Part shown: positions 35,383 to 44,016 of the stretch, in pieces
Layout: the number at the start of each line of letters is the position of its first letter
Position numbering within the stretch: the first letter of the stretch is position 1
The notes under the pieces: model-generated
What the model saw: only the letters and a program-made list of their open reading frames with translations
Database searches by the model: none
What the model was told of the DNA's origin: nothing
Assembly: GCA_905209435.1 (NCBI GenBank)
Contig: CAJLTE010000010.1
Location: 1 to 57,357, forward strand
Direction: 5' to 3'
Source: an uncultured Blautia sp.
GTDB taxonomy: Bacteria; Bacillota_A; Clostridia; Lachnospirales; Lachnospiraceae
Length of the DNA stretch: 57,357 nt
Made by a program: the position numbers and the translations under genes

Positions 35383-36234
35383 TTAACCTTTAATACCAGA
35401 AGATGCGATACCTTCTACATAGTATTTCTGCATGAAAATGAACATAATGATCATCGGGATTGCAGAAACTACCAGAGCTGCCATGATAGCGCTGTAGTGT
35501 ACCGGCTGTGTTCCGAAGAAGGACTGAACTGCAAGCTGGATAGTACGTTTGTCCTCACCTGTCATAACCAGGAACGGCCACATAAAGTCATTCCAGTGAG
35601 CAACGAAGTCAAGGATAAATACAGTTGCATATACTGTCTTGGAGATCGGCATTACAATCTTAAAGAAGGTTCCTGCCGGGCGGCATCCGTCGATTGCAGC
35701 AGCTTCGATCAGGTCATCCGGGATATCGCAGAAGAACTGACGGAACATATAGATGGAGAAACATTTTGCAACAAAAGGAATTACCAGTGCAGCAAGTGTG
35801 TTAACCCAGCCAAGCTGTGACATTTCGATGTATAACGGGAGCATGATCGCTTCCATCGGAAGTACCATCAGGGCTACTACCAGGTTCATAACCAGTCCTT
35901 TGCCTTTGAAATCAAATTTCGCAAGCGCGTAACCGCACATGGAGTTTACCAGCAGATCCAGCACCAGGATAAGTGCAATGTAAAGTAATGTGTTCTTGAA
36001 TACCTGAGGAAGATTCATTCTGGTAAATACTTCTACATAGTTGCTAAGTGAAGCAGATGCCGGGAAAAATGTCTTTATGGAGTTCATGTTTGCAAAGATC
36101 AGAGCTTCCGGTTTCAGGGATGCAGAGATCATCCAGATCAGCGGAGAAACAAAGATAATACCTATAATGATATTTCCAAAGTAGAACATAAATTTGGAAA
36201 ACGCTGCTGAAAATTTCATTGATGATTTTTTCAT
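35383..36234 (-). CDS. Carbohydrate ABC transporter permease, MsmG/MalG-like
   Basis: A 283-residue permease of the MalG type (CUT1) with six hydrophobic helices and the coupling-loop EAA motif (DDLIEAAAIDGCRPAGTFFKIVMP). It pairs with the MalF-like permease encoded upstream. The C-terminus YVEGIASSGIKG is typical of MsmG-like oligosaccharide permeases. It starts behind AGGAGGA. The operon lacks its own ATPase, as usual for CUT1 systems in Firmicutes, which share an MsmX/MsmK-type ATPase encoded elsewhere. Confidence 0.92.
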   Translation of the reverse strand: MKKSSMKFSAAFSKFMFYFGNIIIGIIFVSPLIWMISASLKPEALIFANMNSIKTFFPASASLSNYVEVFTRMNLPQVFKNTLLYIALILVLDLLVNSMCGYALAKFDFKGKGLVMNLVVALMVLPMEAIMLPLYIEMSQLGWVNTLAALVIPFVAKCFSIYMFRQFFCDIPDDLIEAAAIDGCRPAGTFFKIVMPISKTVYATVFILDFVAHWNDFMWPFLVMTGEDKRTIQLAVQSFFGTQPVHYSAIMAALVVSAIPMIIMFIFMQKYYVEGIASSGIKG

Positions 36235-36252
36235 TTTTTTGTCCTCCTTCTC

Positions 36253-37149
36253 TTAATCTGTTGCAGTAGTTACTTTCTTCATTAACAGTGACATTGCCAC
36301 AACGATAACGAAGAATACAGTTGCGATTGAGCAGGCATAACCGAAGTTACCTTTCTGGAAGCCCTGTGTATAGATGTAATATACCAGAGTTTTGGTGGAG
36401 TTCTTTGGTCCGCCCTGTGTCATGATATATGGCTGTGTGAACAGCTTCATTGCCTGGATCATAGTGATCATAACAACATATTTTATAGTTCCTTTCAGTC
36501 CCGGAAGTGTGATATACAGGAACTGATTCCATTTGTTTGCACCGTCTACAGATGCTGCTTCGTACTGATCTCTTGGGATACCCTGCAGACCTGCCAAAAA
36601 GATCATCATCTGATAACCTGCACCCTGCCATGCAGACATGAAGATAATGGAATTCATGGCTGTATGTTCATTACTCAGGAAATTGACCGGGTTCATTCCC
36701 AATGATACCAGCAGAGAGTTAATCAGACCGGTATTTGGATTTGCATTGTAAAGTACTGACCACAAAACAGCGATAACAACCATTGATGTTAACTGTGGAC
36801 TGAAATACATGGTTCTGAATATTGCGACTCCACGGAATTTCTTGGAAACCAGAAGTGCCAGTGCAAGAGCCAGTGCACACTGTACAGGTACAACGACTAC
36901 AGTGAAATATACGGTATTTTTTAAAGCAAGCCAGAAGTTTTTGTCCTGGAACAATTTCTGATAGTTTTCAATACCAATCATCTTTATGGCATCCGGTCTC
37001 ATGATCTGATATTTAAATCCGGAATAGTAAACTGTATAGATCATCGGTATAACCAGAAATGCGATCAGAAGGATAACTGCCGGAGCGACAAATGCATATG
37101 CAGTGATTCTCTCGTCACGTTTTCTGCCGGTTAACTTCGTCTTAGCCAT
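36253..37149 (-). CDS. Carbohydrate ABC transporter permease, MsmF/MalF-like
   Basis: A 298-residue CUT1 permease with six hydrophobic helices and the loop YEAASVDGANKWNQFLYITLP. It has the short N-terminus of MsmF-like proteins rather than the long MalF periplasmic loop. It lies 18 nt before the MsmG-like gene and starts behind AAAGGGGGAAAGG. A double stem-loop separates it from the binding-protein gene upstream. Confidence 0.92.
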   Translation of the reverse strand: MAKTKLTGRKRDERITAYAFVAPAVILLIAFLVIPMIYTVYYSGFKYQIMRPDAIKMIGIENYQKLFQDKNFWLALKNTVYFTVVVVPVQCALALALALLVSKKFRGVAIFRTMYFSPQLTSMVVIAVLWSVLYNANPNTGLINSLLVSLGMNPVNFLSNEHTAMNSIIFMSAWQGAGYQMMIFLAGLQGIPRDQYEAASVDGANKWNQFLYITLPGLKGTIKYVVMITMIQAMKLFTQPYIMTQGGPKNSTKTLVYYIYTQGFQKGNFGYACSIATVFFVIVVAMSLLMKKVTTATD

Positions 37150-37206
37150 AATCCTTTCCCCCTTTTATTCAGATGCATTTAACCGCATCTATTTCAGATT
37201 TAACTT

Positions 37207-37263
37207 TGCCCGCTGCTATTGCTGCGGGACTTAAAACGGCCGCACCGCAGAAGCGATGCGGCC
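37207..37263 (-). other. Tandem stem-loops between binding-protein and permease genes
   Basis: On the minus strand GGCCGCATCGC-TTCT-GCGGTGCGGCC (37263-37238) is followed by CCCGCAGC...GCAGCGGG-like pairing (37228-37209). Neither has a U-run. They probably favour the upstream binding-protein message. Confidence 0.65.
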
Positions 37264-37278
37264 AGGTTTGTGTCCTGA

Positions 37279-38595
37279 TTATTCAGCGTAATATGTATCG
37301 TAGTCTTCTGTAAATGTTTCTGCTACTGTGTCAAGTTCAGACTGGATATAGTCGTCATCCACTTCTCCGTTTGTAGCTGCATCAGAGAGGATGTTTGTCA
37401 TTGCTTCTGCGTATGCAGAGGAGAATGTTGCATAGGAAGGTGTTCTTGGACGCGGAACTGCTGTATTGTTCAGCTGCTCAACCATGAGTGCACGTGTTCC
37501 GTCTTTGTAATCAGCCATTGCATCTTCATCATAAGCGGAGTTACGTGTTGCAGGTTTTGCAATTGCTGCTGCATATGTTGCTACGTTCTCGCTGTTCATC
37601 AGCCACTGAAGGAATTCACCTGCTGCATCTGCGTTCTCACAGTCTCTGCTGATTGCTGCAGCCCAGTCACCGCAAGGAGAAACAGCTGTACCAGTTTCAG
37701 ATACCGGATAATATGTTACACCCCAGTCGAAATCTGCACTCTCTTCCAGAGTTGCGATTTCCCAGGAACCGCCAAGCATTGTTGCGCATGCACCGTTTAA
37801 AAACTCATTTTCGATCGGATCAATGTTTGCATATCCTTTTGCAATAAGATCTGCAAGGTAAGAAGTTGTTTTTACTGCTTCTTCGCTGTTTACATATCCG
37901 TCTGCTTCTGTACCATCTTCGCTGATGTAATCTTTTCCTTCGGAGATGTACATTGGTTCCAATGCATATGGAAGACCTTCGCCGTGGTCCATGATGATGT
38001 GTGTTCCTACATAATCATCTGTTGTACACTTTTCAGCAATCTCTGCCATCTCATCCCATGTGATCGGGTTGTCTACTGTACGGGAATCAAGATCATCTGT
38101 GTCAACACCGCAATCTTTGAGGTAGTCTTTGTTGTAGTAGAAAGCTACGGAAGATTCTGTTGCACCGATTGCATATAACTTTCCATCATATGTGTTCTGA
38201 GCTACAGATGAAGGAACGAAATCGGAAAGATCATCTTCTGTGAAATAATCATCCAGCGGAATGCTGATTCCGTTTGCTGCATAGTAGGAAACCTGTGGTC
38301 CGTCTACATAGAAGATATCTGGAAGATCGTTGGATGTTACTGCTGTAGCGATCTTGTTATCGTATGCATAAGAGTCAGAACGGTCAATTGCTTCACGGGA
38401 TACCTGGATGTTCGGGTTTGCCTCGTTCCACTCTGCGATCTTATCTGTCCACCATGCTTCAACCTGTTCTCTGTCTGTAGGGCTCCAGATTGTAATGTTT
38501 ACAACATCACCGTCTTTTGCCATTGCCGGTACTGCACCGAGCATTGTAGTTGCAGCCATTGTAAGGGCAAGGATTACGCTCATTCTTTTTTTCAT
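37279..38595 (-). CDS. Extracellular solute-binding protein family 1 (oligosaccharide)
   Basis: A 438-residue CUT1-type binding protein with a 26-residue signal peptide (MKKRMSVILALTMAATTML, cleavage near AMA-KDG) and the SBP_bac_1 pattern ITIWSPTDREQVEAWW, followed by LPDIFYVDGPQV. There is no lipobox cysteine, unlike most Gram-positive members. Its neighbours (two permeases, GH32, LacI) point to fructo-oligosaccharides or sucrose as ligand, but the adjacent xylosidase leaves xylo-oligosaccharides possible. Its promoter has a LacI-type operator over the start of transcription. Confidence 0.9.
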   Translation of the reverse strand: MKKRMSVILALTMAATTMLGAVPAMAKDGDVVNITIWSPTDREQVEAWWTDKIAEWNEANPNIQVSREAIDRSDSYAYDNKIATAVTSNDLPDIFYVDGPQVSYYAANGISIPLDDYFTEDDLSDFVPSSVAQNTYDGKLYAIGATESSVAFYYNKDYLKDCGVDTDDLDSRTVDNPITWDEMAEIAEKCTTDDYVGTHIIMDHGEGLPYALEPMYISEGKDYISEDGTEADGYVNSEEAVKTTSYLADLIAKGYANIDPIENEFLNGACATMLGGSWEIATLEESADFDWGVTYYPVSETGTAVSPCGDWAAAISRDCENADAAGEFLQWLMNSENVATYAAAIAKPATRNSAYDEDAMADYKDGTRALMVEQLNNTAVPRPRTPSYATFSSAYAEAMTNILSDAATNGEVDDDYIQSELDTVAETFTEDYDTYYAE

Positions 38596-38673
38596 GATTC
38601 TTTCCTCCTGATAAAATTGGGTTTGAAGTTTTTTGCTTTACATTTCCTTTTTTCGTTCCGGAAATGTTATTTT

Positions 38674-38689
38674 ATGAAACCCGTTCCAT
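38674..38689. promoter_or_regulatory. LacI-type operator in the binding-protein leader
   Basis: ATGAAACCCGTTCCAT, a 16-bp imperfect palindrome of the ATGGWACC-SGTWCCAT type, 76 bp downstream (centre to centre) of the operator at 38750. Confidence 0.65.
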
Positions 38690-38749
38690 GTTGTCTCTTT
38701 TTTTACCACAGCTAAAATGCTGTGGTTTCAAGTGTTGTTTTCGTCTTTT

Positions 38750-38765
38750 GTGGAACCCGTTTCAT
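38750..38765. promoter_or_regulatory. LacI-type operator at the binding-protein transcription start
   Basis: GTGGAACCCGTTTCAT begins about 4 nt downstream of the expected transcription start, so repressor bound here would block the promoter at 38776-38804. Confidence 0.7.
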
Positions 38766-38775
38766 ATGATGGCTT

Positions 38776-38804
38776 ATAATAATCTTTCTGCCTTATTTTG
38801 TCAA
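38776..38804 (-). promoter_or_regulatory. Promoter of the oligosaccharide ABC operon
   Basis: Minus strand -35 TTGACA (38804-38799), 17-bp spacer, -10 TATTAT (38781-38776). The leader is about 170 nt and contains two operators. DNA between 38805 and 38983 shows nothing else I can support. Confidence 0.75.
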
Positions 38805-38983
38805 TAGATTTTACGCCAAAAATCCATATATCTCACTGATTCGTTCATTATCACAATATTCATTCATGATTTTTGTATATTATTCACATATTTTTCTTTA
38901 TCAAAACAATTTTCTATCTCCTGTCTCACATTTTTCTGGTCTATCGCTGATCAACCACATAAATTCCTCACAGGCAGAACAAA

Positions 38984-39038
38984 TATAAAAAAGAAAGAAC
39001 AAAAGCGTTCCTAAAGTGCTCCTTTGTTCTTTCTTTTC
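38984..39038 (-). terminator. Terminator of the GH32 gene
   Basis: AAAGAAAGAACAAA pairs with TTTGTTCTTTCTTT around a GGAGC-type inner region, followed by a T-run, so GH32 and the ABC operon are separate transcripts. Confidence 0.75.
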
Positions 39039-39068
39039 TCTTTTAAATCATTTATTTTTATATTTTTT

Positions 39069-39084
39069 ATGGAACCGTTACCAT
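39069..39084. promoter_or_regulatory. LacI-type operator downstream of GH32
   Basis: ATGGAACCGTTACCAT, the most symmetric copy of the locus motif, lies beyond the GH32 stop codon and about 300 bp upstream of the ABC promoter. It also resembles a catabolite (cre) site apart from two positions. Confidence 0.55.
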
Positions 39085-39174
39085 TTCGTTGCTATCTGCT
39101 ACAACATATCTATTGCCTGACTGATTCATATATTCAGATACAGCAAGATTTCGTGATGATCACAAATCTCATGA

Positions 39175-40821
39175 TTACTTCCAGATAGAGCTCATTTCGC
39201 AGACTTTTACTTTTGCTTCTGTCTCACTGTTCAGACAGAACACTCCCTTTCTGCCGCTGTTGTAGAAAAGTCTGGTTCCTACATCCTCTCCATCATTCAG
39301 ATATACTTCAATAGTTCTGCCGTCTACAAAAATTTCTGCATTTCTGCATTCAGATACTGAAGATACAAACTGAACCTTCTCGCTCTTAACTCCTGCCATT
39401 TTCAGAGATACTTTTCCCCCTTCAGATACCAGGCTGACGGATTTATCCCCATCCTGTCCCAGAAGAATGTTGAAATCCCCTGCTTTTTCAAATGATACGG
39501 ACGCATAATATCTGTTATCTGCAATTTCAGTCTTTACCTCAGTGCCGGTGCCTTCATATACAACATCTCCCAGAAGACTATAAACTTCCTTCACCGGTGT
39601 AGTGTATACATGCTCATTCTTCACATGGAGTTCTCTCGGTAGAGTCATACTTCCGTAAGCTCCCGGCTCTATCGCAACATGCTCTCCATAGAAATCACTG
39701 ACCCATCCGATCAGAATTCTGCGATTTTCATGCTGAAAACTCTGAGCTGCATAACAGTTACTTCCAAAGTCCACCCACTGCTGGGTATGAACATCCATTG
39801 CATCTCCATTCCAGTCTCCAACATAATATCTGCACTGCTGATATCTTCCATATTCATCATAATGACTCATCCATGCACCCATAACCACATATCTGTCATC
39901 CAATGGGAAGAAATCCGGGCATTCAATAGTTCTGATCTTGGTTTCTTCTGTGATCAGCGGGCACTTATATTTCCAGTTCTCTGCATCTTCTGACTCATAC
40001 AGAAGGAAGGTTCCTTTTTCATTTACACACGCGCCTAACACAATATAATACTTTTCACCGATTTTGATTGCCTTCGGATCACGAAAATCATAATTAGTTC
40101 CTTCCGGTTTCTCACGAATGATCTCTTTCTCCTGATCAAAATGAATCATGTCACGGCTCTTTGTCATTGTCTGATACTGAACAGTATCCCATCCGTCATC
40201 CTGTGGTCCGATATGTCTCGTGAGATAGAAGTACACTTCATCTCCCATAGGAAGCGCACTTCCTGAAAAAGCACCGCCCTTGATCGCAAGGTTATCCAGA
40301 ATCTCTTCCTGCGGCTGTAATACAACCGGGAGATGTGTCCAGTGCACCAGATCTTTGCTTGCTGCGTGTCCCCAGTACATATTATTCCATCCCTGTGCAA
40401 AAGGATTCAACTGATAGAACAGATGATAATATCCCTTAAACCAGCAAAGCCCGTTAGGATCATTGTTCCAGTTTACAACAGGTGAGAAATGAAACTGTTC
40501 TCTGTATGGAGTATCGATGAAATGATAGAATTTCTCCTTGTCCATTTCTTTGAAATTGTCTGTTGTATCCAACACACAGATTCCATTTTCCAGAATGTTT
40601 TCACACTCACTCAAATATGCAAATGTAATAGTAGAGTCCTGTGCGGTAATCTCATATTCTGTGTTTTTTTCTATCGGAAATTTGATCCAGTTTCCGTAGA
40701 TATGTGCCAGTTCTCTTGTTTCTGTTTTGTTTTCTTTTACATTTTTCAGGATCACGCTGCCTTTTTTGCCTTCGTCCGGTTTCACAAACAATTCCAGACA
40801 TTCATAATTCCCTGTATGCAT
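39175..40821 (-). CDS. GH32 beta-fructosidase (fructan/sucrose hydrolase)
   Basis: A 548-residue GH32 enzyme. A roughly 100-residue N-terminal beta-rich extension precedes the five-bladed propeller. The catalytic residues are visible: nucleophile Asp121 in WNNDPNG, the transition-state stabiliser in DFRDPKA and the acid/base Glu in ECPDFF. A beta-sandwich (about 400-545) ends the protein. Lack of a signal peptide makes it cytosolic, acting on imported fructo-oligosaccharides or sucrose; the missing PTS partner argues against a strict sucrose-6-phosphate hydrolase. It is monocistronic, with a consensus promoter and two LacI-type operators upstream. Confidence 0.92.
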   Translation of the reverse strand: MHTGNYECLELFVKPDEGKKGSVILKNVKENKTETRELAHIYGNWIKFPIEKNTEYEITAQDSTITFAYLSECENILENGICVLDTTDNFKEMDKEKFYHFIDTPYREQFHFSPVVNWNNDPNGLCWFKGYYHLFYQLNPFAQGWNNMYWGHAASKDLVHWTHLPVVLQPQEEILDNLAIKGGAFSGSALPMGDEVYFYLTRHIGPQDDGWDTVQYQTMTKSRDMIHFDQEKEIIREKPEGTNYDFRDPKAIKIGEKYYIVLGACVNEKGTFLLYESEDAENWKYKCPLITEETKIRTIECPDFFPLDDRYVVMGAWMSHYDEYGRYQQCRYYVGDWNGDAMDVHTQQWVDFGSNCYAAQSFQHENRRILIGWVSDFYGEHVAIEPGAYGSMTLPRELHVKNEHVYTTPVKEVYSLLGDVVYEGTGTEVKTEIADNRYYASVSFEKAGDFNILLGQDGDKSVSLVSEGGKVSLKMAGVKSEKVQFVSSVSECRNAEIFVDGRTIEVYLNDGEDVGTRLFYNSGRKGVFCLNSETEAKVKVCEMSSIWK

Positions 40822-40930
40822 ATATAAAAACTCCTTTCTGAATTTTATTATTGTAGTTATTTATATGAAATAACTGCTCCTACCTCTTGTTACAAGATAA
40901 AATCTCATATAAATACACTGTGCATTCTGC

Positions 40931-40946
40931 ATGGTACCCGTTCCAT
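40931..40946. promoter_or_regulatory. LacI-type operator, auxiliary, GH32 leader
   Basis: ATGGTACCCGTTCCAT, 58 bp downstream (centre to centre) of the operator at the GH32 transcription start. Confidence 0.7.
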
Positions 40947-40988
40947 ATATTTCAAAAAATATTACGCAGATTTCCTGCGTTTTTATAT

Positions 40989-41004
40989 GTGGTACCCGTT
41001 CCAT
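40989..41004. promoter_or_regulatory. LacI-type operator at the GH32 transcription start
   Basis: GTGGTACCCGTTCCAT starts about 2 nt past the predicted transcription start and 8 bp from the -10 box, the same placement as at the ABC promoter. Confidence 0.75.
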
Positions 41005-41012
41005 TTATCTGG

Positions 41013-41041
41013 ATTATATAATGAATAATACTATTTGTCAA
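41013..41041 (-). promoter_or_regulatory. Promoter of the GH32 gene
   Basis: Perfect sigma-A consensus on the minus strand: TTGACA (41041-41036), 17-bp spacer, TATAAT (41018-41013). Such a strong promoter needs a repressor, which fits the operator next to it. Confidence 0.88.
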
Positions 41042-41074
41042 CAGACTTCTGATTCTTCTCCATGTCTCACAAAT

Positions 41075-41124
41075 ATAGGAAAGCTCTTTGTACATTTTTC
41101 ACATATGTCAAAGAGCTTTTCTAT
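41075..41124. terminator. Terminator of the lacI gene
   Basis: ATAGGAAAGCTCTTTG pairs with CAAAGAGCTTTTCTAT over 16 positions with one mismatch, 26 nt past the LacI stop codon and just upstream of the GH32 promoter. Confidence 0.75.
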
Positions 41125-41149
41125 AGTTTTTCTGCCTGAATGCTGTCAC

Positions 41150-42139
41150 CTACAGATCCACAGGATATGTGGTCTGTCCCTGCCGCACTTCTACCGGAAT
41201 AATTTGCTTATGAGGCACCGGACGGCGTTCCTCGATAAGATCAACCACCGAGTTTGCACTGATTTCCGCAAGCATTTTTATGTTCTGGCAGATACTGGTT
41301 GCTTCCGGATAGCAAAGTCTGGTGATATCTGTTCCATCATAAGTAACAACCTTAAAGTCATCCGGAACTTTCCTTCCGGCTTCCATAGCCAGATGCATAT
41401 AATAAAGAGCAGGCTGGTCAGCCCCGAACACGCCATCTATCCCATCACATTTCTGCATCGCTTTTCTGGCTGTTTCCCAGTAATCTTCATGACCAAATTT
41501 GTTCCACTCCATGATCACATCCACAACTTCCACTCCATGCTCTGTCAGAATGGTCTCAAGAATGGCATGTCTGTCGTTAGCCGCAATATCCGGAGCCACA
41601 CCGGAAATATTCAGAACTTTCCTGCATTTATTTTTTATTAAAATATTAGCAGCCATTTCTCCTCCGGACATATGGTCGGATCCTACCATAGGAATTCCAG
41701 CGCCGAAATCTCTGTCAAGGGAAACAATTGTCTTCTTTCTCTTCAGATATTCATCACCCTCCAGCGTATGTGATCCGGTGATAATACCATCTACCATATT
41801 TCGGTCCAGCATATCCAGGAATTCCCGTTCCCTGTTGCTGATACCTATGGTATTTCCAATCAGTGTCTTGTATCCCATTTCATAAAGGGCTGCCTCTGTC
41901 TGTCTCACATAACTGGAGAAAAACGGATGATCCACATCTGGTACAAGAATGCCTACAATCCCGGTCTTATTGCGGAACAGATTTCGCGCCAGTTCATTAG
42001 GTTTATACTGTAATTCTTCAATTGCACTTTCTATCTTTTTTCTTGTATCTGCAGATACATAACCCGTTCCGTTTAAAACTCTGGAAACAGTTCCTACGCC
42101 AACCCCTGCCTTACGTGCTACATCTCTTATACTCGCCAT
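41150..42139 (-). CDS. LacI family transcriptional regulator
   Basis: A 329-residue repressor: N-terminal LacI helix-turn-helix (ASIRDVARKAGVGVGTVSRVLNG-type, residues 2-25), hinge helix (ELARNLFRNKT), then a periplasmic-binding-protein-like effector domain (60-329). It is followed by GH32 and preceded by a long structured leader. Repeated 16-bp palindromes at the GH32 and ABC promoters are its probable operators. I start at ATG 42139, where the helix-turn-helix begins, behind AAAGGAAA; a longer frame would run into the repeat element upstream. Effector inferred to be a fructo-oligosaccharide product. Confidence 0.92.
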   Translation of the reverse strand: MASIRDVARKAGVGVGTVSRVLNGTGYVSADTRKKIESAIEELQYKPNELARNLFRNKTGIVGILVPDVDHPFFSSYVRQTEAALYEMGYKTLIGNTIGISNREREFLDMLDRNMVDGIITGSHTLEGDEYLKRKKTIVSLDRDFGAGIPMVGSDHMSGGEMAANILIKNKCRKVLNISGVAPDIAANDRHAILETILTEHGVEVVDVIMEWNKFGHEDYWETARKAMQKCDGIDGVFGADQPALYYMHLAMEAGRKVPDDFKVVTYDGTDITRLCYPEATSICQNIKMLAEISANSVVDLIEERRPVPHKQIIPVEVRQGQTTYPVDL

Positions 42140-42185
42140 ATTTTCGTTTCCTTTTACAACTTTATAATCAATTATACATAATATC

Positions 42186-42375
42186 AGGGTCAAAAGATCA
42201 AAAAGCCGTTCGTGCTTGCACGATAAGGCGTTTGAACTTGGGACCCGCCAAACATGAGGAAGTAGCGATTTACGCAGTAAATCTGCGAATTCCAAATGTT
42301 TGAGAATTGCGAGAGCTGCTTAGCAGCGGAGCAATTCGTAGATATCAAGTTAGGGCCAAAATACCTTTTGACCCT
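42186..42375 (-). repeat. 190-nt multi-stem element in the lacI leader
   Basis: The element is bounded by perfect 11-bp inverted repeats AGGGTCAAAAG (42186) and CTTTTGACCCT (42375). Inside, read on the minus strand, are TTAGGG/CCCTAA, GAATTGC[GCTGC/GCAGC]GCAATTC, CAAACAT[GATTTAC/GTAAATC]ATGTTTG and a TCGTGC-AA-GCACGA stem ending in GGCTTTTTG. The left boundary repeat can pair either with its near neighbour TTTTGGCCCTAA or with the far boundary, so two folds compete. It lies entirely between the predicted lacI promoter and start codon. It may be a mobile repeat, a structured leader or an ncRNA. Confidence 0.7.
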
Positions 42376-42393
42376 AACATCATTATACATCCA

Positions 42394-42422
42394 AGTATAG
42401 CACCGGCTTTCTGTTGTTACAA
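42394..42422 (-). promoter_or_regulatory. Predicted promoter of lacI
   Basis: Minus strand TTGTAA (42422-42417), 17-bp spacer, TATACT (42399-42394). The leader would be about 250 nt and include the whole element at 42186-42375. Confidence 0.6.
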
Positions 42423-42462
42423 TTAACAACCTGCCGAAAAGTACTGCACTTCTTTCGTCAAT

Positions 42463-42478
42463 ATGGAACATGTTCCAC
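42463..42478. promoter_or_regulatory. Possible autoregulatory LacI-type operator
   Basis: ATGGAACATGTTCCAC contains a perfect 14-bp palindrome with the same GGAAC/GTTCC arms as the operators at GH32 but a different centre, about 40 bp upstream of the lacI -35 box. Confidence 0.5.
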
Positions 42479-42522
42479 TGCTTAATTTCAGCCTTTGTTC
42501 ACATTCTCTTTCTTCGCAGATT

Positions 42523-43875
42523 TCACTTTCTCTGTGCAGATTTCAGCATTTTTGTAGATTTACGGATACACCATAAACAAGTCGGGAAAATATAGCAGGT
42601 AGCTGTCACCCATGCAGTCTGGTCTGCGAAGCAGATGGCTGTAAAACCGAAGGTTCCTACAAATCCAAGGCTGACAACAGTTCTGGCGATCATTTCTGTT
42701 ACGCCGGAGAAAACAGCTCTGCCGGAATATCCAAGTCCCTGAGTTACCATACGGGAGGCATTCAGGATACCGAGACTCCAGTAGAAATATCCCATGCATC
42801 TGAGATATTTTGCAGATGCATCCAGAACTGCCGTTGCACTCTTTCCTACAAAAATCATAGAAAGCGGTCTGCCCGCAAGAATCATCAGAAGTCCGGCCGC
42901 AACACCGTATATGACACCGATTGCAATACCGTTGCGCAATCCTTTCTTAATCCTGTCTGCCTGTCCTGCTCCAAGATTCTGGCTGCAGAATACAGAAGCA
43001 GAAGTTGCGATCGCATCGAACGGACACATGGTAAACTGCTTGATCTTCATTGCCGCAGTGAAAGCTGATACATAGGTACTTCCCAGGCCATTGTTTGCCG
43101 ACTGCATGACCATACTTCCGATAGCAGTAATAGAAAACTGAAGACCTGTAGGCATTCCCATTCCCAGAAGTTCTTTTACTGCATCACTTTTTATTACTCT
43201 GTTTTCCTTCCTGAGCCACAGAAGTTTCATTTTGCGGATAATAAAAATAAGACACAAAATTCCGCTGATCGCCTGTGCGGAAATCGTTGCGATGGCAGCT
43301 CCGGCGCATCCAAGCTTCAGCACTACGATACAGAATAAGTCCAGAAAAATATTCAGAACAGCAGATAATGCCAGAAATATAAACGGAGTTCTGCTGTCTC
43401 CCACTGATCGTAAAATACTGGACAGATAATTATATAAAATCGTAAAAGGAATACCCAGAAAAATAATCAGCAGATAGCTGTATGCATTATCATAAATATC
43501 CTCAGGTACCGATAAAATATGTAAGATCTGCGGACACAAAATGCTGCACAGTGCTGTCAGGACAGCTGCAATCCCTGCACATAATACAGCTCCATTAAAG
43601 ATATAATCACGCATTCTTTCTATCTTATCTGCGCCAAAATATTTGGCTACAGGAACGCCGAAACCGGTGCAGCTTCCCATACAGAATCCCAGTACCAAAA
43701 ACTGAATACTGCTGCTGGCTCCTACACTTGCCAGTGCTTTCGCACCCAGGATCTGACCTACGATCGCAGCGTCAATAATATTGTACGTCTGCTGCAGCAG
43801 ATTTCCTAACAGTAAAGGAAACGCGAACTGCAGCATCAATTTCAGCGGATTTCCCTTTATCATAGATGTGGTCAT
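42523..43875 (-). CDS. MATE family efflux transporter
   Basis: A 450-residue twelve-helix MATE protein (DinF/NorM superfamily) with LLQQTYNIIDAAIVGQILG near residue 25, LRSVGDSRTPF near 150 and the second-lobe SQNLGAG. It should be a sodium- or proton-driven exporter of organic cations or metabolites; the substrate is unknown. It is monocistronic on the minus strand between the lacI leader and a GPH symporter gene and starts behind GGGGGT. Confidence 0.9.
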   Translation of the reverse strand: MTTSMIKGNPLKLMLQFAFPLLLGNLLQQTYNIIDAAIVGQILGAKALASVGASSSIQFLVLGFCMGSCTGFGVPVAKYFGADKIERMRDYIFNGAVLCAGIAAVLTALCSILCPQILHILSVPEDIYDNAYSYLLIIFLGIPFTILYNYLSSILRSVGDSRTPFIFLALSAVLNIFLDLFCIVVLKLGCAGAAIATISAQAISGILCLIFIIRKMKLLWLRKENRVIKSDAVKELLGMGMPTGLQFSITAIGSMVMQSANNGLGSTYVSAFTAAMKIKQFTMCPFDAIATSASVFCSQNLGAGQADRIKKGLRNGIAIGVIYGVAAGLLMILAGRPLSMIFVGKSATAVLDASAKYLRCMGYFYWSLGILNASRMVTQGLGYSGRAVFSGVTEMIARTVVSLGFVGTFGFTAICFADQTAWVTATCYIFPTCLWCIRKSTKMLKSAQRK

Positions 43876-44016
43876 TTTTATTTACCCCCATTTTTTCTGG
43901 AATGATCATAAATGAATTCCAGCCTGATTCTATCCTTATCATAGCAGACATACAAATAGTTTCAATAAAAAATTTTGACATCTTTATGCACTATTTTATC
44001 CTGTATAAATCTATGC

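Noticed and set aside
35383..38595. Incomplete or broken ABC transporter because no ATPase gene is present
   Set aside because: CUT1 oligosaccharide importers of Firmicutes usually share one MsmK/MsmX-type ATPase encoded elsewhere, so the absence is normal.
39069..39084. Catabolite control (cre) site
   Set aside because: It differs from the cre consensus at two conserved positions and matches the other LacI-type operators of the locus better; dual use cannot be excluded.
42230..42260. tRNA-like T-arm similarity (GGGTCCCAAGTTCAAAC on the minus strand)
   Set aside because: No acceptor stem, anticodon arm or CCA end can be folded around it; it is part of the multi-stem element.
42190..42471. 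Minus-strand 93-codon frame across the lacI leader
   Set aside because: It covers the structured repeat element and the predicted promoter; there is no domain or ribosome binding site.
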